Shown: positions 52,379 through 62,140 of the stretch, piece after piece | Layout: each line of letters opens with the position of its first letter | Numbering within the stretch: the first letter of the stretch is position 1 | From: Allocoprococcus comes | Lineage (GTDB): Bacteria > Bacillota > Clostridia > Lachnospirales > Lachnospiraceae | Direction: 5' to 3' | DNA length: 64,000 bases | NCBI RefSeq assembly: GCF_013300725.1 | Contig: NZ_JAAIMM010000016.1 | Span: 25,074-89,073 of the forward strand | Made by a program: the position numbers and the translations under genes | Notes under the pieces: generated by a model | What the model saw: the letters and a program-made list of their open reading frames with translations, nothing else | Database searches by the model: none | What the model was told of the DNA's origin: nothing

Positions 52379-54178
52379 CTATAAGCCTTTCAAAACTTCC
52401 ACTTCGCCAAATGCTTTCAGAAATTGTTTTTTTCCATATCCCGGAAATTCCAGCTCAATCATCATCTCATCCTCAGAAATAATCTCGCCTTCCCCGTACT
52501 TCGGATGTCTGCCTTTTTTCTTTGGCTTCTGTGCTTCTTTCTGCTCTTCTTCCTCCTGCTTTTTCTCCCTGATCATCTCCCGCGTCTCTTTCCGCAGCTT
52601 CTGCAAATTCGCTTTCCGCGACTCACTTCCCGGCTTTTCTTCCCAGTCAAGCAGTTCTTCCGGCAACATCCGCAGATAATTGCTTGGTGTCTCAAAGGTT
52701 CCCGGAATCGTCGGATTGGTATAATAGGAAAGTTCCAGATTCCTTCTCGCACGAGTAAGTCCTACAAAAAACAGACGACGTTCCTCTTCTTCCTGTTCCA
52801 TACTCTTGCAACGCAGTGGAATCAGTCCCTGGTTCATTCCTATAATAAATACATAATCAAATTCCAGACCTTTTGAAGCATGCAGTGTCATGAGCTGGAC
52901 TGCATCTTCTTCCACTGTCTTTTCTTCCGGCAACTGTTCATGCTCCTCAGCCTGTTCGCTTGCAGACTGCTCAATCCTCTCTTGTGCAAAATGTTCCCGG
53001 ATCATATGCGGCTTTTCCGGAACCGGATCTTCATCCTCTTTCCGTTTTGCCGGGAGCACAAATGGAAGCCCTGCCCTTTCAAATACTTTTTCCAGAATCT
53101 CTGCCTGCTTCTGCACCCGGTAGAAAACCGCGATTTCCCGGTAAGCAAATCCCTGCGCATGAAGCTCCCGGATTCGCTCAGTCAGATATTCCGCCTCAAT
53201 AAATGAGTCGTAATGATTCCTTACCAGAATCTTCTCTCCCCTGCCTGCACTTCCTTCAATCTTCCCACCAAACTGCAGAAAACGGTTAGCTGCTTCCAGG
53301 ATCACTTCACTGGAACGGTAATTGACCGGCAGGGATAATTCTTTTGCTCCGAACTTGTGCTTGATCAGAAAAAACATATTCGGCCCGGTTCCTCTCCAGC
53401 TGTAGATTACCTGATTTGGATCACCAACGGCAAAGAATCTGGTCTGCTCACCTTTTAATGCCTCCAGAAATTCCAGCTGCTTTTCGTCACTGTCCTGCAC
53501 CTCGTCGACAATGATCCACTTAAGATCCAGCTCCTCTTCCTTCTCTTTTGCCACCCGCGTACCCTCTTTTAGAAGATCGGCAAAAGACATTTTATTTTCC
53601 TGTCTTTTTTCTTTATCAAGAAGCGGAAAAATTTTAAACAAATCATCTTTGTATTTTCCTTGTGTTCTTCCTCTGCGGTATGCTGCATAATCCTCTTCCA
53701 TCCGCTTTTTCAGACGGTTCTGGTATTTGATCTTATAACCGCCTTCTTTCGCGATGGCAAGCACCATTTCCATTTCATCTTCCGGTGTGATAACGGTAAA
53801 TTCCCGGTTCCATTCTCCTGCTTCTGCTCCCTCCTCTGTCTTTTCCGGCAGAAATCTTCGCAGAATCCGCAGTGCAACACTGTGAAAAGTTCCGAATCCC
53901 CAAAGTTCTTCTTCTGTCAGTTCTGCTTCTTTCCTGGAAAGACGCTCTACAATCTCATCCGCTGCTTTATTGGTAAAAGTAAGCACTGCCATTTTCTCGT
54001 ATGGAATCTGTTTTTTTTCATGCAGATACCGCACCTTTTCAATCAGCACCGTCGTCTTTCCGCTTCCTACATTTGCATTTACCAGACATGCCGGATTCTC
54101 ATCCAGTACTGCCTCTTTCTGATAGGGATTCAGGGTTCTTGTTTCTTCTATGTTATTCATTTCCAAGTTTCTCATCAT
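52379..54178 (-). CDS. UvrD/PcrA-like superfamily 1A helicase
   Basis: A 599-residue SF1 helicase: Walker A NANVGSGKTTVLIEK (about 33-47), Walker B WIIVDEVQDSDEKQ, motif III AVGDPNQVIYSWRG, motif IV PVNYRSSEVI, motif V MTLHASKGLEFDYVFI and motif VI FVGLTRARRNL. A C-terminal Tudor-like end (HPKYGEGEIISEDE) resembles that of PcrA, which binds RNA polymerase. At 599 residues it is shorter than PcrA (about 730), having reduced 1B/2B insertions. Its start overlaps the MrfA-like gene by 26 bases. Confidence 0.9.
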   Translation of the reverse strand: MMRNLEMNNIEETRTLNPYQKEAVLDENPACLVNANVGSGKTTVLIEKVRYLHEKKQIPYEKMAVLTFTNKAADEIVERLSRKEAELTEEELWGFGTFHSVALRILRRFLPEKTEEGAEAGEWNREFTVITPEDEMEMVLAIAKEGGYKIKYQNRLKKRMEEDYAAYRRGRTQGKYKDDLFKIFPLLDKEKRQENKMSFADLLKEGTRVAKEKEEELDLKWIIVDEVQDSDEKQLEFLEALKGEQTRFFAVGDPNQVIYSWRGTGPNMFFLIKHKFGAKELSLPVNYRSSEVILEAANRFLQFGGKIEGSAGRGEKILVRNHYDSFIEAEYLTERIRELHAQGFAYREIAVFYRVQKQAEILEKVFERAGLPFVLPAKRKEDEDPVPEKPHMIREHFAQERIEQSASEQAEEHEQLPEEKTVEEDAVQLMTLHASKGLEFDYVFIIGMNQGLIPLRCKSMEQEEEERRLFFVGLTRARRNLELSYYTNPTIPGTFETPSNYLRMLPEELLDWEEKPGSESRKANLQKLRKETREMIREKKQEEEEQKEAQKPKKKGRHPKYGEGEIISEDEMMIELEFPGYGKKQFLKAFGEVEVLKGL

Positions 54179-56861
54179 ATCGCCTTTTTAAACGGTTCCT
54201 CTTCTTTTGCTGTTCCTTTTTTTCCTGCTCGTCCATCTTTGCTTCAAATCTTACCCTGATCTGCATATCAGCCGGACAGATCACATGATACCGCAGGGTA
54301 TTCGCCAGACTTTGCAGATTATCCGGCTCCATCAGCCACTTCGCATAAAATTCATTTTCCATCGTCAGGATCAGCTTGTGTCCTTCTGTACTTACCTTGC
54401 GGATCGTCTTCAAGAACTGCCCTCCGGCTTCCCCATTCTTAACCACGGCATAGCAGACTTTATCCCATTCATCCGGCAAATTAAAGAAAGAAAACTCTTT
54501 CCGGATCACAGGCTGTGGTTCTTTGATATTCTTTTTCAGATAAACCGGCGCTTCACTCTCTTCCAGAAGATTCTCCAGTCCCCAGAGTACTATCTTCTTA
54601 TCCAGATTATAATCTCCCACACATGCCGGGCAGCCATCCTCACATGGACAGCCGCTGACCATTTTGACTGCACTCGCCAGAATCTCCGGAATCAGATCAT
54701 AGATCTTTTCCGAATAACCAAGCCCTCCCTCGTATTTGTCATAAATAAAAAGAGAAACCTTTTCTTCCCGGAATTCATCCGGAATGGTCGCATTATTGGA
54801 CATTGTCACATCAATATCGTCACGCTCCGTCATTGTCACCATCATCGCCGCGTTTTTGATTGCATACTGCATTCCGTCGAAATGATTGTTCAGCACCAGC
54901 TCTCCCATGCGGTTCGGTTGCAGAAGACTACGGTAAACTTTAACAACATTCTCAGGCATCGTGATCCAGGTACTTTCCGTATCATAATCTTTCTGAAGTG
55001 GCTGCGTCAGTGTTACATATCCAAGATTCTGATGGTTATGGAACTGTAATTTTTTATACATGGCAATGATCTCATTGACATTGATATCTCCAAAACGGAT
55101 ATCCGTCCGCTTATAGGCTTCCTCCTGAAATACCTGCAGGATCCGCGTCTCTTCCTGTCCTGCCGGTACCGTATAATAATCCCCTGTAAACGGAATGGCG
55201 TAAGCTGTCCGGCTGACCAGATCCATCTTCGTGATCTCATAGGATGCACCATCATGCATATACACAGCACCCGGATGGATCTCATGGTATGCCTGGGATT
55301 CGTCCATCTCCGTAATCTCATGTCCGTCCTCCTGCGCGAGCAGCTTGAACCTGGTCTTGTCCATATTACGCAGACTATAATCCCCTGCCGGAAATGCAGG
55401 TCCCGCCCAGGCAAATCTTCCGGCAAGGCTTTTTACTTCTCCGGCGCTTAAAAGCACCGGGATCATTTCTCCAAGATCCGGAAAAAGCGCAATATCACCC
55501 AGTGAAAGTGGCATCTCAGCAGCCGCTGCGCGCAGATGTGCAAGCTCGATCAGAAGATTGTCCGGATCCACGATCGCATTTTCACTTTCTCTTGAGAACA
55601 GCCATTCCGGATCGATGGCAATGTACTGGTCAAACGGTTCATTTTCCAGTATCAGATAATTGACACAGGCACTGCCGCTTCGTCCGGCACGTCCACTCTG
55701 TTGCCAGAAGGACGCCCTTGTCCCCGGATAACCGACGATCACAGTTGCATCCAGCTTTCCGATGTCGATCCCAAGCTCCAGTGCATTCGTCGATACCAGC
55801 CCGGCCAGTTCTCCCTCCGTCATCTTCCGCTCAATCTCTTTTCGCTCCAGCGGGGTATAACCGCCACGGTATCCTGCGATCAGATCTGCCGGATTCTTGC
55901 CGCCCACCCGCGCCATTCCAAGAAATCCGGCAGCATCTAATTTATCCTTTGCTTCTTTTAGAATAACTTCTACATTTCTTCTGGATCGTCCAAAGGTGAT
56001 AAAATGATGATCCTCTTCCACCAGCTCCGGTATCAGTCCGGCTGCCACGTTTGACGCCGCAATCCTTCCGTATACTTTATCATTATTCCCCTTGATCTCC
56101 GGCGGCTGGATAATACAGTATTCCTTCTCCGGTGCCGGCGATCCATCCCGGTCAATCAGCGTAAATCCGCTTCCACAGATCTTTTCGGCAAGCTCTACCG
56201 GATTGGCGATCGTCGCGGAGCTGCACAGAAAATGCGGATTCGAATGGTAATACCGGCAGATCCGGTGCATTCTCCGGAAAATATTTGCCAGATGTGCTCC
56301 GAAAGCACCGCGGTAGGAATGAAGCTCATCGATCACTACATATCGTAAATTTGCAAAAATCGCGTCAAACCCGTAATTGCTGTGATTCGGAAGGAATGCC
56401 GAGTTCAGCATCTCCGGATTGGTCAGGATAATATTTGCACCCTTGCGGATCCTTGTCCGCTCGGCAGGTTTGGTATCTCCATCGTACACGCCTGCAGAAA
56501 CCCTTCCCTCTCCGAAAAATTTCAAAATCGGCTGCATCGCGCGGTACTGGTCACTTGCCAGTGCCTTCGTCGGGTAAATAAAAATCGCACGTGTCAGCGG
56601 ATCTTCCAGAATTTCCTGCAATACCGGAAGCAGAAAGGCAAGCGTCTTTCCACTTGCAGTTGATGTGGTGATCACTACATTTTCTCCGGATCTGACCTTT
56701 TCGAACATTTCCACCTGATGTGCATAAAGTCTGGAAATATGGTTGCTTTCCAGATATCCCCGGATTTCTTCCCGGAACTCCTCCGGGTAGTTCCGGTACA
56801 ACGGCTCCCTTTTCTTCATTTTCCTTGTATAAATGATCAGCTTTTTAATTTCTTCCGTCAT
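54153..56861 (-). CDS. mrfA: DEAD/DEAH-box helicase with DUF1998, MrfA/YprA-like
   Basis: A 902-residue superfamily 2 helicase starting at ATG 56861 (MTEEIKKLIIYTRKMKK; GGAGG 5 bases upstream; an open 10-codon extension is rejected). Motifs: Walker A TSTASGKTLAFLLP, DEAH-like VIDELHSYRGAFGAH, motif VI QQSGRAGRSG. The C-terminal DUF1998 region has a four-Cys zinc site, CPCEDGCPACVGDY. B. subtilis MrfA (YprA) unwinds DNA in mitomycin-damage repair with the nuclease MrfB; no MrfB homologue is here, but the adjacent UvrD/PcrA-like helicase may substitute in the pathway (inference). Confidence 0.9.
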   Translation of the reverse strand: MTEEIKKLIIYTRKMKKREPLYRNYPEEFREEIRGYLESNHISRLYAHQVEMFEKVRSGENVVITTSTASGKTLAFLLPVLQEILEDPLTRAIFIYPTKALASDQYRAMQPILKFFGEGRVSAGVYDGDTKPAERTRIRKGANIILTNPEMLNSAFLPNHSNYGFDAIFANLRYVVIDELHSYRGAFGAHLANIFRRMHRICRYYHSNPHFLCSSATIANPVELAEKICGSGFTLIDRDGSPAPEKEYCIIQPPEIKGNNDKVYGRIAASNVAAGLIPELVEEDHHFITFGRSRRNVEVILKEAKDKLDAAGFLGMARVGGKNPADLIAGYRGGYTPLERKEIERKMTEGELAGLVSTNALELGIDIGKLDATVIVGYPGTRASFWQQSGRAGRSGSACVNYLILENEPFDQYIAIDPEWLFSRESENAIVDPDNLLIELAHLRAAAAEMPLSLGDIALFPDLGEMIPVLLSAGEVKSLAGRFAWAGPAFPAGDYSLRNMDKTRFKLLAQEDGHEITEMDESQAYHEIHPGAVYMHDGASYEITKMDLVSRTAYAIPFTGDYYTVPAGQEETRILQVFQEEAYKRTDIRFGDINVNEIIAMYKKLQFHNHQNLGYVTLTQPLQKDYDTESTWITMPENVVKVYRSLLQPNRMGELVLNNHFDGMQYAIKNAAMMVTMTERDDIDVTMSNNATIPDEFREEKVSLFIYDKYEGGLGYSEKIYDLIPEILASAVKMVSGCPCEDGCPACVGDYNLDKKIVLWGLENLLEESEAPVYLKKNIKEPQPVIRKEFSFFNLPDEWDKVCYAVVKNGEAGGQFLKTIRKVSTEGHKLILTMENEFYAKWLMEPDNLQSLANTLRYHVICPADMQIRVRFEAKMDEQEKKEQQKKRNRLKRRYDEKLGNE

Positions 56862-56893
56862 GAATTCCTCCATAATTTTAAAAATGTGCACCT

Positions 56894-56934
56894 ATGGCAC
56901 GCAATACCTTTTATTTCACAGGAAGTTCCCGTAG
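56894..56934. repeat. copy of an intergenic repeat also at 19497-19537
   Basis: GGCACGCAATACC, then ATTTCACAGGAAGTTCC, matches GGCACGCAGTGCC, then ATTTCATAGGAAGTTCC at 19498-19531 with few differences; here the second hairpin arm is lost. It lies upstream of mrfA in the divergent gap with pstS. Confidence 0.55.
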
Positions 56935-57073
56935 AATAAAAACCAAACACATATTCGTATGTATAGTATAGCATGGCTTTCCCATTCCTTCCATAGATAT
57001 TTAGTGTATAGATACTTTCTATATCAATCATGCAGATTATCTATAGAAAATGTTGTCCATGCAACATACATTT

Positions 57074-57112
57074 TATTAAAAGAATGTTAAATTTTTATTT
57101 TAGATATGTAAA
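57074..57112 (+). promoter_or_regulatory. candidate Pho box array upstream of pstS
   Basis: Four hexamers start every 11 bases: TATTAA (57074), TGTTAA (57085), TATTTT (57096), TGTAAA (57107). On the minus strand these read TTTACA, AAAATA, TTAACA, TTAATA, like the TTAACA-N5 repeats bound by PhoP. They lie very close to the ribosome site. Confidence 0.4.
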
Positions 57113-57137
57113 TTTTATTCAGGGAGGAATACATACA

Positions 57138-58073
57138 ATGAAAAAGAGATTTTTATCAATCGCTCTTACACTTGCTATGGTATCATCTATGGCAGTAGGA
57201 TGCGGAAGCAGCAAGTCAGATTCTGCTGACAGCAAAAAAGAAGAAACAAAGACAGAAGCATCTGCTGATTCTGACAGCAATCAGATCTTATTCAACGGAT
57301 CTTCTACTTTAGCACCGGTTATCACTTCTATGGCTACTACATTCTTTGATACTTATGGAACATGGGATGCATATGATTCATCTCTTCCAAAAGAAGATAT
57401 CGCAATCTACGTTTCAGCAGGCGGATCCGGACAGGGAACCAAAGCCGTTATCGACGGAACTGCAACATTTGGTATGGTTGCAAGAAGCGTAAAGGATGAA
57501 GAAAAAGAAGCAATCAAAGACGAAAAAGAATATCAGGTTGGTATCGATGCTCTGACGATCGCAGTAAACCCGGCTAATCCGGTAAATGATATTCTTGATG
57601 ATCTTACAACCGAACAGATCGTAGGACTTTTCTCCGGTGAATATGCTACATGGAAAGATCTTGACTCATCTCTTCCTGACGAAGAAGTTGTTGTTATTAC
57701 ACGTGATATCAACGGTGGAGCTCATGAAGTATTCCAGAAGAATATCATGGGCGACACAGAAGTAAAAGCTGATGCAATCCAGGCTTCTTCTATGGGTGAA
57801 CTTGTTCAGGATATCATTGATAACCAGTATGCAATCGGATATGCTTCATTTGGTGTTGCTAACCAGAACGAAGGAAAAGTAACTCCGCTGAAAGTAAACG
57901 GTGTTGCTGCAACAAAAGAAAACATTCTTGATGGATCTTACATCATCCAGAGACCACTTCTTCTTGTAGGTTCTGGTGATCCGACAGATGTACAGCAGGC
58001 TTTCCTTGATTACGTTCTTGGTGATGAAGGACAGAAAACTGTAGAAGATATGGGATTCATTCCTATGAAATAA
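57138..58073 (+). CDS. pstS: phosphate ABC transporter substrate-binding lipoprotein
   Basis: A 311-residue phosphate-binding protein. The start is ATG 57138 (MKKRFLSIALTLAMVSSMAV) with GGGAGG upstream; the frame is open 36 codons further without a match. Lipobox AVGCGSS anchors it. Phosphate-binding segments FNGSSTLAPVI, SAGGSGQGTKAVIDGTA, and TRDINGGAHEVF are visible. It heads pstSCAB and is followed by a terminator that should reduce permease expression. Expression is probably phosphate-responsive. Confidence 0.95.
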   Translation: MKKRFLSIALTLAMVSSMAVGCGSSKSDSADSKKEETKTEASADSDSNQILFNGSSTLAPVITSMATTFFDTYGTWDAYDSSLPKEDIAIYVSAGGSGQGTKAVIDGTATFGMVARSVKDEEKEAIKDEKEYQVGIDALTIAVNPANPVNDILDDLTTEQIVGLFSGEYATWKDLDSSLPDEEVVVITRDINGGAHEVFQKNIMGDTEVKADAIQASSMGELVQDIIDNQYAIGYASFGVANQNEGKVTPLKVNGVAATKENILDGSYIIQRPLLLVGSGDPTDVQQAFLDYVLGDEGQKTVEDMGFIPMK

Positions 58074-58085
58074 TCTTCTGATATG

Positions 58086-58117
58086 AAAGGGGTGTGCAAA
58101 GACACACCCCTTTTTCT
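58086..58117 (+). terminator. intra-operon terminator between pstS and pstC
   Basis: AAAGGGGTGTG and CACACCCCTTT arms around CAAAGA, followed by TTTTTCTTGC. It would give more PstS than PstCAB. Confidence 0.85.
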
Positions 58118-58209
58118 TGCTATATGTCGCTGGTTAATCCCAGGGATAAATTTTGATTTGTATCCGGACAGCACTGTCTGTCCTGCATCATACATAGAAA
58201 GGATTTACT

Positions 58210-59085
58210 ATGTTTAAGAAACTTTCAGATAAATTCAGCAAAGGAATCATTTATCTGGCTGCCTTTCTCGTAACGGCACTGATGGCAGTCATGCTGATCC
58301 ATATTGTGAAAGAAAGTATTCCTGCCTTTTCACAGCTTGGGATCAAAATGGTCCTGCCTTCCACTGAATGGCATCCGGTCAGTCAGAAACCGCAGTACGG
58401 ACTTTTACCGGCGATTGCCGGTACCCTTTATGTCTCAGCGATCGCAGTTGTCCTCGCACTCATCTTCGGCGTTGCCTGTGCCTGCTTTCTGGACTATTAC
58501 CTTCCGAAAAAGATGGCATCCGTATTCCTTGCGTTCATCGATCTGGTTGCAGGAATCCCGTCCGTCATCTTCGGATTCATCGGACTTACGGTTCTTGTAA
58601 AAACCTTTGCCACCCATCTCCATATGGCAGCCGGTCAGTGTATCCTGGCAGCCGGGATCGTGCTTGGGATCATGCTTTTACCATTCGTTATTTCCACCTG
58701 TCATGAATCCCTGCAGACTGCACGGAAGACTTACGAGTTCAGTGCGATCACACTTGGATTCTCCAGAGAATTTACCCTGCTGCATTTTATTCTTCCGGCA
58801 ATCCGTCCGGGAATCATTGCTGGTGCAATGATGGCGTTCGGCCGCGCACTTGGCGAGACAATGGCAGTCATGATGGTAATCGGTAATTCTCCGATTTATC
58901 CCAAACTCCTTGGACGAGGTCAGACACTTCCTGCCCTCACCGCACTGGAAATGGGAAGTATTGAATACGGAAGCCTTCACCTCTCCGTACTTTACGTTGC
59001 AAATGCTGTGCTGCTTGTGATTCTTTTCATCGTACTCGGTATCAGCTATCTTCTGAAAAGGAGGCTTGCCACCCATGAGAACTAA
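58210..59085 (+). CDS. pstC: phosphate ABC transporter permease PstC
   Basis: A 291-residue membrane protein with six segments. Periplasmic/N-terminal features PSTEWHPVSQKPQYGLLPAI are typical of PstC, as is the EAA-type loop TYEFSAITLGFSREFTLLHF and GRALGETMAVMMVIGN. Forms the channel with PstA. AAAGGATTTACT precedes the ATG. Overlaps pstA by 11 bases. Confidence 0.94.
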   Translation: MFKKLSDKFSKGIIYLAAFLVTALMAVMLIHIVKESIPAFSQLGIKMVLPSTEWHPVSQKPQYGLLPAIAGTLYVSAIAVVLALIFGVACACFLDYYLPKKMASVFLAFIDLVAGIPSVIFGFIGLTVLVKTFATHLHMAAGQCILAAGIVLGIMLLPFVISTCHESLQTARKTYEFSAITLGFSREFTLLHFILPAIRPGIIAGAMMAFGRALGETMAVMMVIGNSPIYPKLLGRGQTLPALTALEMGSIEYGSLHLSVLYVANAVLLVILFIVLGISYLLKRRLATHEN

Positions 59086-59908
59086 ACTGCAGAAATTTTT
59101 CACACGCCTGATTCTCAGTATACTCGGGCTTTGCGTGATCGCTGTCACACTCTTCCTTTTCCTTTATGTCTTCTGGAAAGGGAAAAAAGTATTTAGCCTG
59201 TCCTTCCTTCTGGACAAGCCTGCCGGTGTTCCACTTGGAACTGCAGGCGGTATCTATCCGGCACTGATGGGTTCCATTTACCTTGGCGCACTTTCCGCAC
59301 TGATCGGCGGTATCCTTGGTATCGGTGCTGCCATTTATCTTGTATTTTACAGCACCGGAAAACGATTTTCCGGACTTGTAAATATGGCGATCACCGGACT
59401 TTCCGGAATTCCCTCAATCCTTTTTGGGCTGGTCGGATATACGCTTCTGATCTACCGTTTTGGACTTAGCCGCAGCCTTCTGTGTTCGTCACTGTGTGTT
59501 GCAGCAATGATCATTCCTTTTGTTGCGATCCGCGCCAAAAAGATCCTGGATGAAAAAGGACGCGAATATATGAAGACCTCCTTAAGTCTCGGCCTTTCCC
59601 GTGAATATGCCCTCCGTAAAATGATCCTTCCTGCCTGCTTTGTAGAACTTCTAGGAACCGTTGCACTCGGAATGGCATACGGAATGGGTGCCGTTGCACC
59701 GATTTTATACACCGGAGCTGTCATGCAGGCTGATGTTCCGCATTCGCTCTCTGATCCGTTCATGTCACTTCCATATCATCTGTATATCCTTGTGAACAAC
59801 GGATTTTCCCTGGATTACGCTTACGGAACCGCATTTGTGCTGATGCTCTTCCTGCTCATCATCCAGTTAATATGTAAATTTATCACCTATCTACGAAAGG
59901 ACAACTGA
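59075..59908 (+). CDS. pstA: phosphate ABC transporter permease PstA
   Basis: A 277-residue membrane protein starting MRTKLQKFFTRLILSIL at ATG 59075 with AAAAGGAGG 10 bases upstream; a TTG at 59066 is too close to that site. GVPLGTAGGIYPALMGSIYL and ITGLSGIPSILFGLVGY are PstA-type segments, and the coupling loop is MKTSLSLGLSREYALRKMI. Six transmembrane segments. Partner of PstC; ends one base before pstB. Confidence 0.94.
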   Translation: MRTKLQKFFTRLILSILGLCVIAVTLFLFLYVFWKGKKVFSLSFLLDKPAGVPLGTAGGIYPALMGSIYLGALSALIGGILGIGAAIYLVFYSTGKRFSGLVNMAITGLSGIPSILFGLVGYTLLIYRFGLSRSLLCSSLCVAAMIIPFVAIRAKKILDEKGREYMKTSLSLGLSREYALRKMILPACFVELLGTVALGMAYGMGAVAPILYTGAVMQADVPHSLSDPFMSLPYHLYILVNNGFSLDYAYGTAFVLMLFLLIIQLICKFITYLRKDN

Positions 59909-59909
59909 T

Positions 59910-60641
59910 ATGCTGAATATAGAAAATCTAAAATGCGGATTTGGAAAACATGAAATTCTTCACGGAATCAGCCTGACAATTCCCAAAGGACAGATCACAG
60001 CGATCGTCGGACAGTCCGGCTGCGGAAAAACCACTTTTCTGAAATCCCTGAACCGGATGGTGGAGGAAGAAGGCGGCTACCTCTCAGGGGCGATCACTTT
60101 AGAGGGAACCGACATCAAATCTCTTCCGAAAGAAGAACTCAGAAGGCGCATTGGTATGGTTTTCCAACAGCCGATTGCTTTCCCACACAGCATTGAGAAA
60201 AATCTGTCTTACGTGCTGAAATATCACGGCGTCCGTGATAAAAAAGAGATTTCCGAAAAAATCACTGAATCCTTACAGAAAGCAAGGCTCTACAATGAGG
60301 TCAAAGACCAGCTGAAAAAATCTGCCCTCAAATTATCCGGCGGACAAAAACAGCGTCTTGCTATCGCACGAAGCCTCTGTGCCGATCCGGAAATCCTGCT
60401 TCTTGACGAACCGTGCTCCGCACTGGATATGAAAAATACAATTGCGATCGAAGAGACTCTTCTGGAATTAAAAAAACAATATACCTTTGTTATTGTCACC
60501 CACAATCTGGCTCAGGCAAAGCGAATTGCCGATCAGGTGATCTTTATGGATCAGGGGAAAGTGCTGGAAGTGACAGAAAAAGAACAGTTCTTTGCGAATC
60601 CGGCATCAGAACCGGCGAAAGAACAGATACAGTATATGTAA
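59910..60641 (+). CDS. pstB: phosphate ABC transporter ATP-binding protein PstB-like
   Basis: A 243-residue ABC ATPase: Walker A GQSGCGKTTFLKSLNRM, Q-loop FQQPIAFPHSIEKNL, signature KLSGGQKQR, Walker B ILLLDEPCSALD (the Cys in DEPCSALD is typical of PstB), and VIVTHNLAQAKRI. NRM and FPHS are PstB signatures; the protein is slightly shorter than usual PstB (about 250). Last gene of the operon; phoU, often next, is absent here. Confidence 0.94.
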   Translation: MLNIENLKCGFGKHEILHGISLTIPKGQITAIVGQSGCGKTTFLKSLNRMVEEEGGYLSGAITLEGTDIKSLPKEELRRRIGMVFQQPIAFPHSIEKNLSYVLKYHGVRDKKEISEKITESLQKARLYNEVKDQLKKSALKLSGGQKQRLAIARSLCADPEILLLDEPCSALDMKNTIAIEETLLELKKQYTFVIVTHNLAQAKRIADQVIFMDQGKVLEVTEKEQFFANPASEPAKEQIQYM

Positions 60642-60697
60642 TAAAAAAACGTCCGATTATCACATTTTACTCCTTGATAACCGGACGATTTTTTTAT
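60641..60697. terminator. bidirectional terminator between pstB and gatB
   Basis: CGTCCGATTATCA and TGATAACCGGACG (one bulge) with AAAAAAA before and TTTTTTT after the stem on the plus strand, serving both convergent operons. Confidence 0.9.
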
Positions 60698-60706
60698 TTC
60701 TATTTT

Positions 60707-62140
60707 TTATTTCAGCATCTCTCTGAGAAGTTCATTAACCATACCCGGATTTGCTTTTCCTTTCATTGCCTTCATGATCTGTCCAACCAGTGCTCCAAGT
60801 GCTTTTTCTTTTCCGCCCTTGAAATCTTCCACTGCTTTTGGATTCTTTGCAATCACTTCTTCTGCGAGCGTGCGAAGCGCACCTTCGTCATTGACCGTCT
60901 TCAGTCCATGGTCTTCTACATATTTTTCCGGATCCACATCCTCTGCGAATACCTTTTCAAATACCTCTTTTGCTACAGAACTGTTGATGGTTCCCGCGTC
61001 TGCAAGTTCGATCAGTTTTGCAAGATTCTCCGGTGAAAATTTAATATCTGCCGGCTCCTGTCCGTTTTCATTTAACAGACGCATGGTTTCCACCATCAGC
61101 CAGTTCGATACTTTTTTCGGCTTGTTGCAGATTGCGCAGGTCGCCTCAAAAAGATCAGCCATCTTCTTCGTTCCGGTAATGATCTCTGCATCATAACGAG
61201 GAATGTCATAATCTTTCTCATAGCGCGCAAGCTTTTCGTTTCTCAGCTCCGGCTGCTGGTCTTTGATCTTCTGGATCCACTCATCACTGATCACGATCGG
61301 TACCAGATCCGGTTCCGGGAAATAACGGTAATCCTGCGCATCCTCTTTGGAACGCATTGCATAAGAATACTCTTTGTTATCATCCCATCTTCTGGTTTCC
61401 TGGATAACTTTCTTTCCTTCCTCGATGAGTTCAATCTGTCTCTGTCTTTCTCCTTCGATCGCATGTGTAATTGCTTTAAAGGAATTCAGGTTCTTCATCT
61501 CGGTTCTGGTTCCAAACTCAGAAGCACCTACTTCCCGAATGGAAAGGTTGACATCTGCTCGCATAGAACCTTCCTGAAGCTTACAATCTGACGCTCCAAG
61601 ATACTGACAGATCATACGCAGTTTTTCCAGGTAAGCAATAACCTCATCTGCCGAACGCATATCCGGCTCAGATACGATCTCAATCAGCGGCACACCGCTT
61701 CGGTTGTAATCCACCAGTGAACAGTCTTCCCACTCATCATGGATCAGCTTTCCGGCATCCTCTTCCATATGCATCTCATGGATACGGACTTTTTTCTTCT
61801 GCTCTCCGACTTCAATCTCTACATAACCGTCTCTCGCGATTGGCAGATAGAGCTGTGAAATCTGATAGTTCTGCGGGTTATCCGGATAGAAATAGTTCTT
61901 ACGGTCGAATTTGCACACTTGTGTGATCTTACAGTTTGTCGCAAGTCCTACTGCCATCGCATATTCTACTACTTTTTTATTTAATACCGGAAGGGAGCCC
62001 GGCATACCGGTACATACCGGGCAGGTATGTGTATTCGGTGCACCCCCGAATGCAGTACTGCATCCACAGAAAATCTTTGTCTTTGTTGCCAGTTCTACAT
62101 GAACTTCCAGTCCGATTACGGTTTCATACTGTCTTGACAT
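60707..62140 (-). CDS. gatB: Asp-tRNA(Asn)/Glu-tRNA(Gln) amidotransferase subunit B
   Basis: A 477-residue GatB starting MSRQYETVIGLEVHVELATKT. VIGLEVHVEL, FCGCSTAFGGAPNTHTCPVC (zinc-binding Cys), DYNRSGVPLIEIVSEPD and GTRTEMKNLNSF are diagnostic; the C-terminal YqeY-like tail (ALVGQIMKAMKGKANP) binds tRNA. It activates misacylated Glu-tRNA-Gln or Asp-tRNA-Asn for transamidation with GatCA. It starts one base after gatA. Confidence 0.97.
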   Translation of the reverse strand: MSRQYETVIGLEVHVELATKTKIFCGCSTAFGGAPNTHTCPVCTGMPGSLPVLNKKVVEYAMAVGLATNCKITQVCKFDRKNYFYPDNPQNYQISQLYLPIARDGYVEIEVGEQKKKVRIHEMHMEEDAGKLIHDEWEDCSLVDYNRSGVPLIEIVSEPDMRSADEVIAYLEKLRMICQYLGASDCKLQEGSMRADVNLSIREVGASEFGTRTEMKNLNSFKAITHAIEGERQRQIELIEEGKKVIQETRRWDDNKEYSYAMRSKEDAQDYRYFPEPDLVPIVISDEWIQKIKDQQPELRNEKLARYEKDYDIPRYDAEIITGTKKMADLFEATCAICNKPKKVSNWLMVETMRLLNENGQEPADIKFSPENLAKLIELADAGTINSSVAKEVFEKVFAEDVDPEKYVEDHGLKTVNDEGALRTLAEEVIAKNPKAVEDFKGGKEKALGALVGQIMKAMKGKANPGMVNELLREMLK

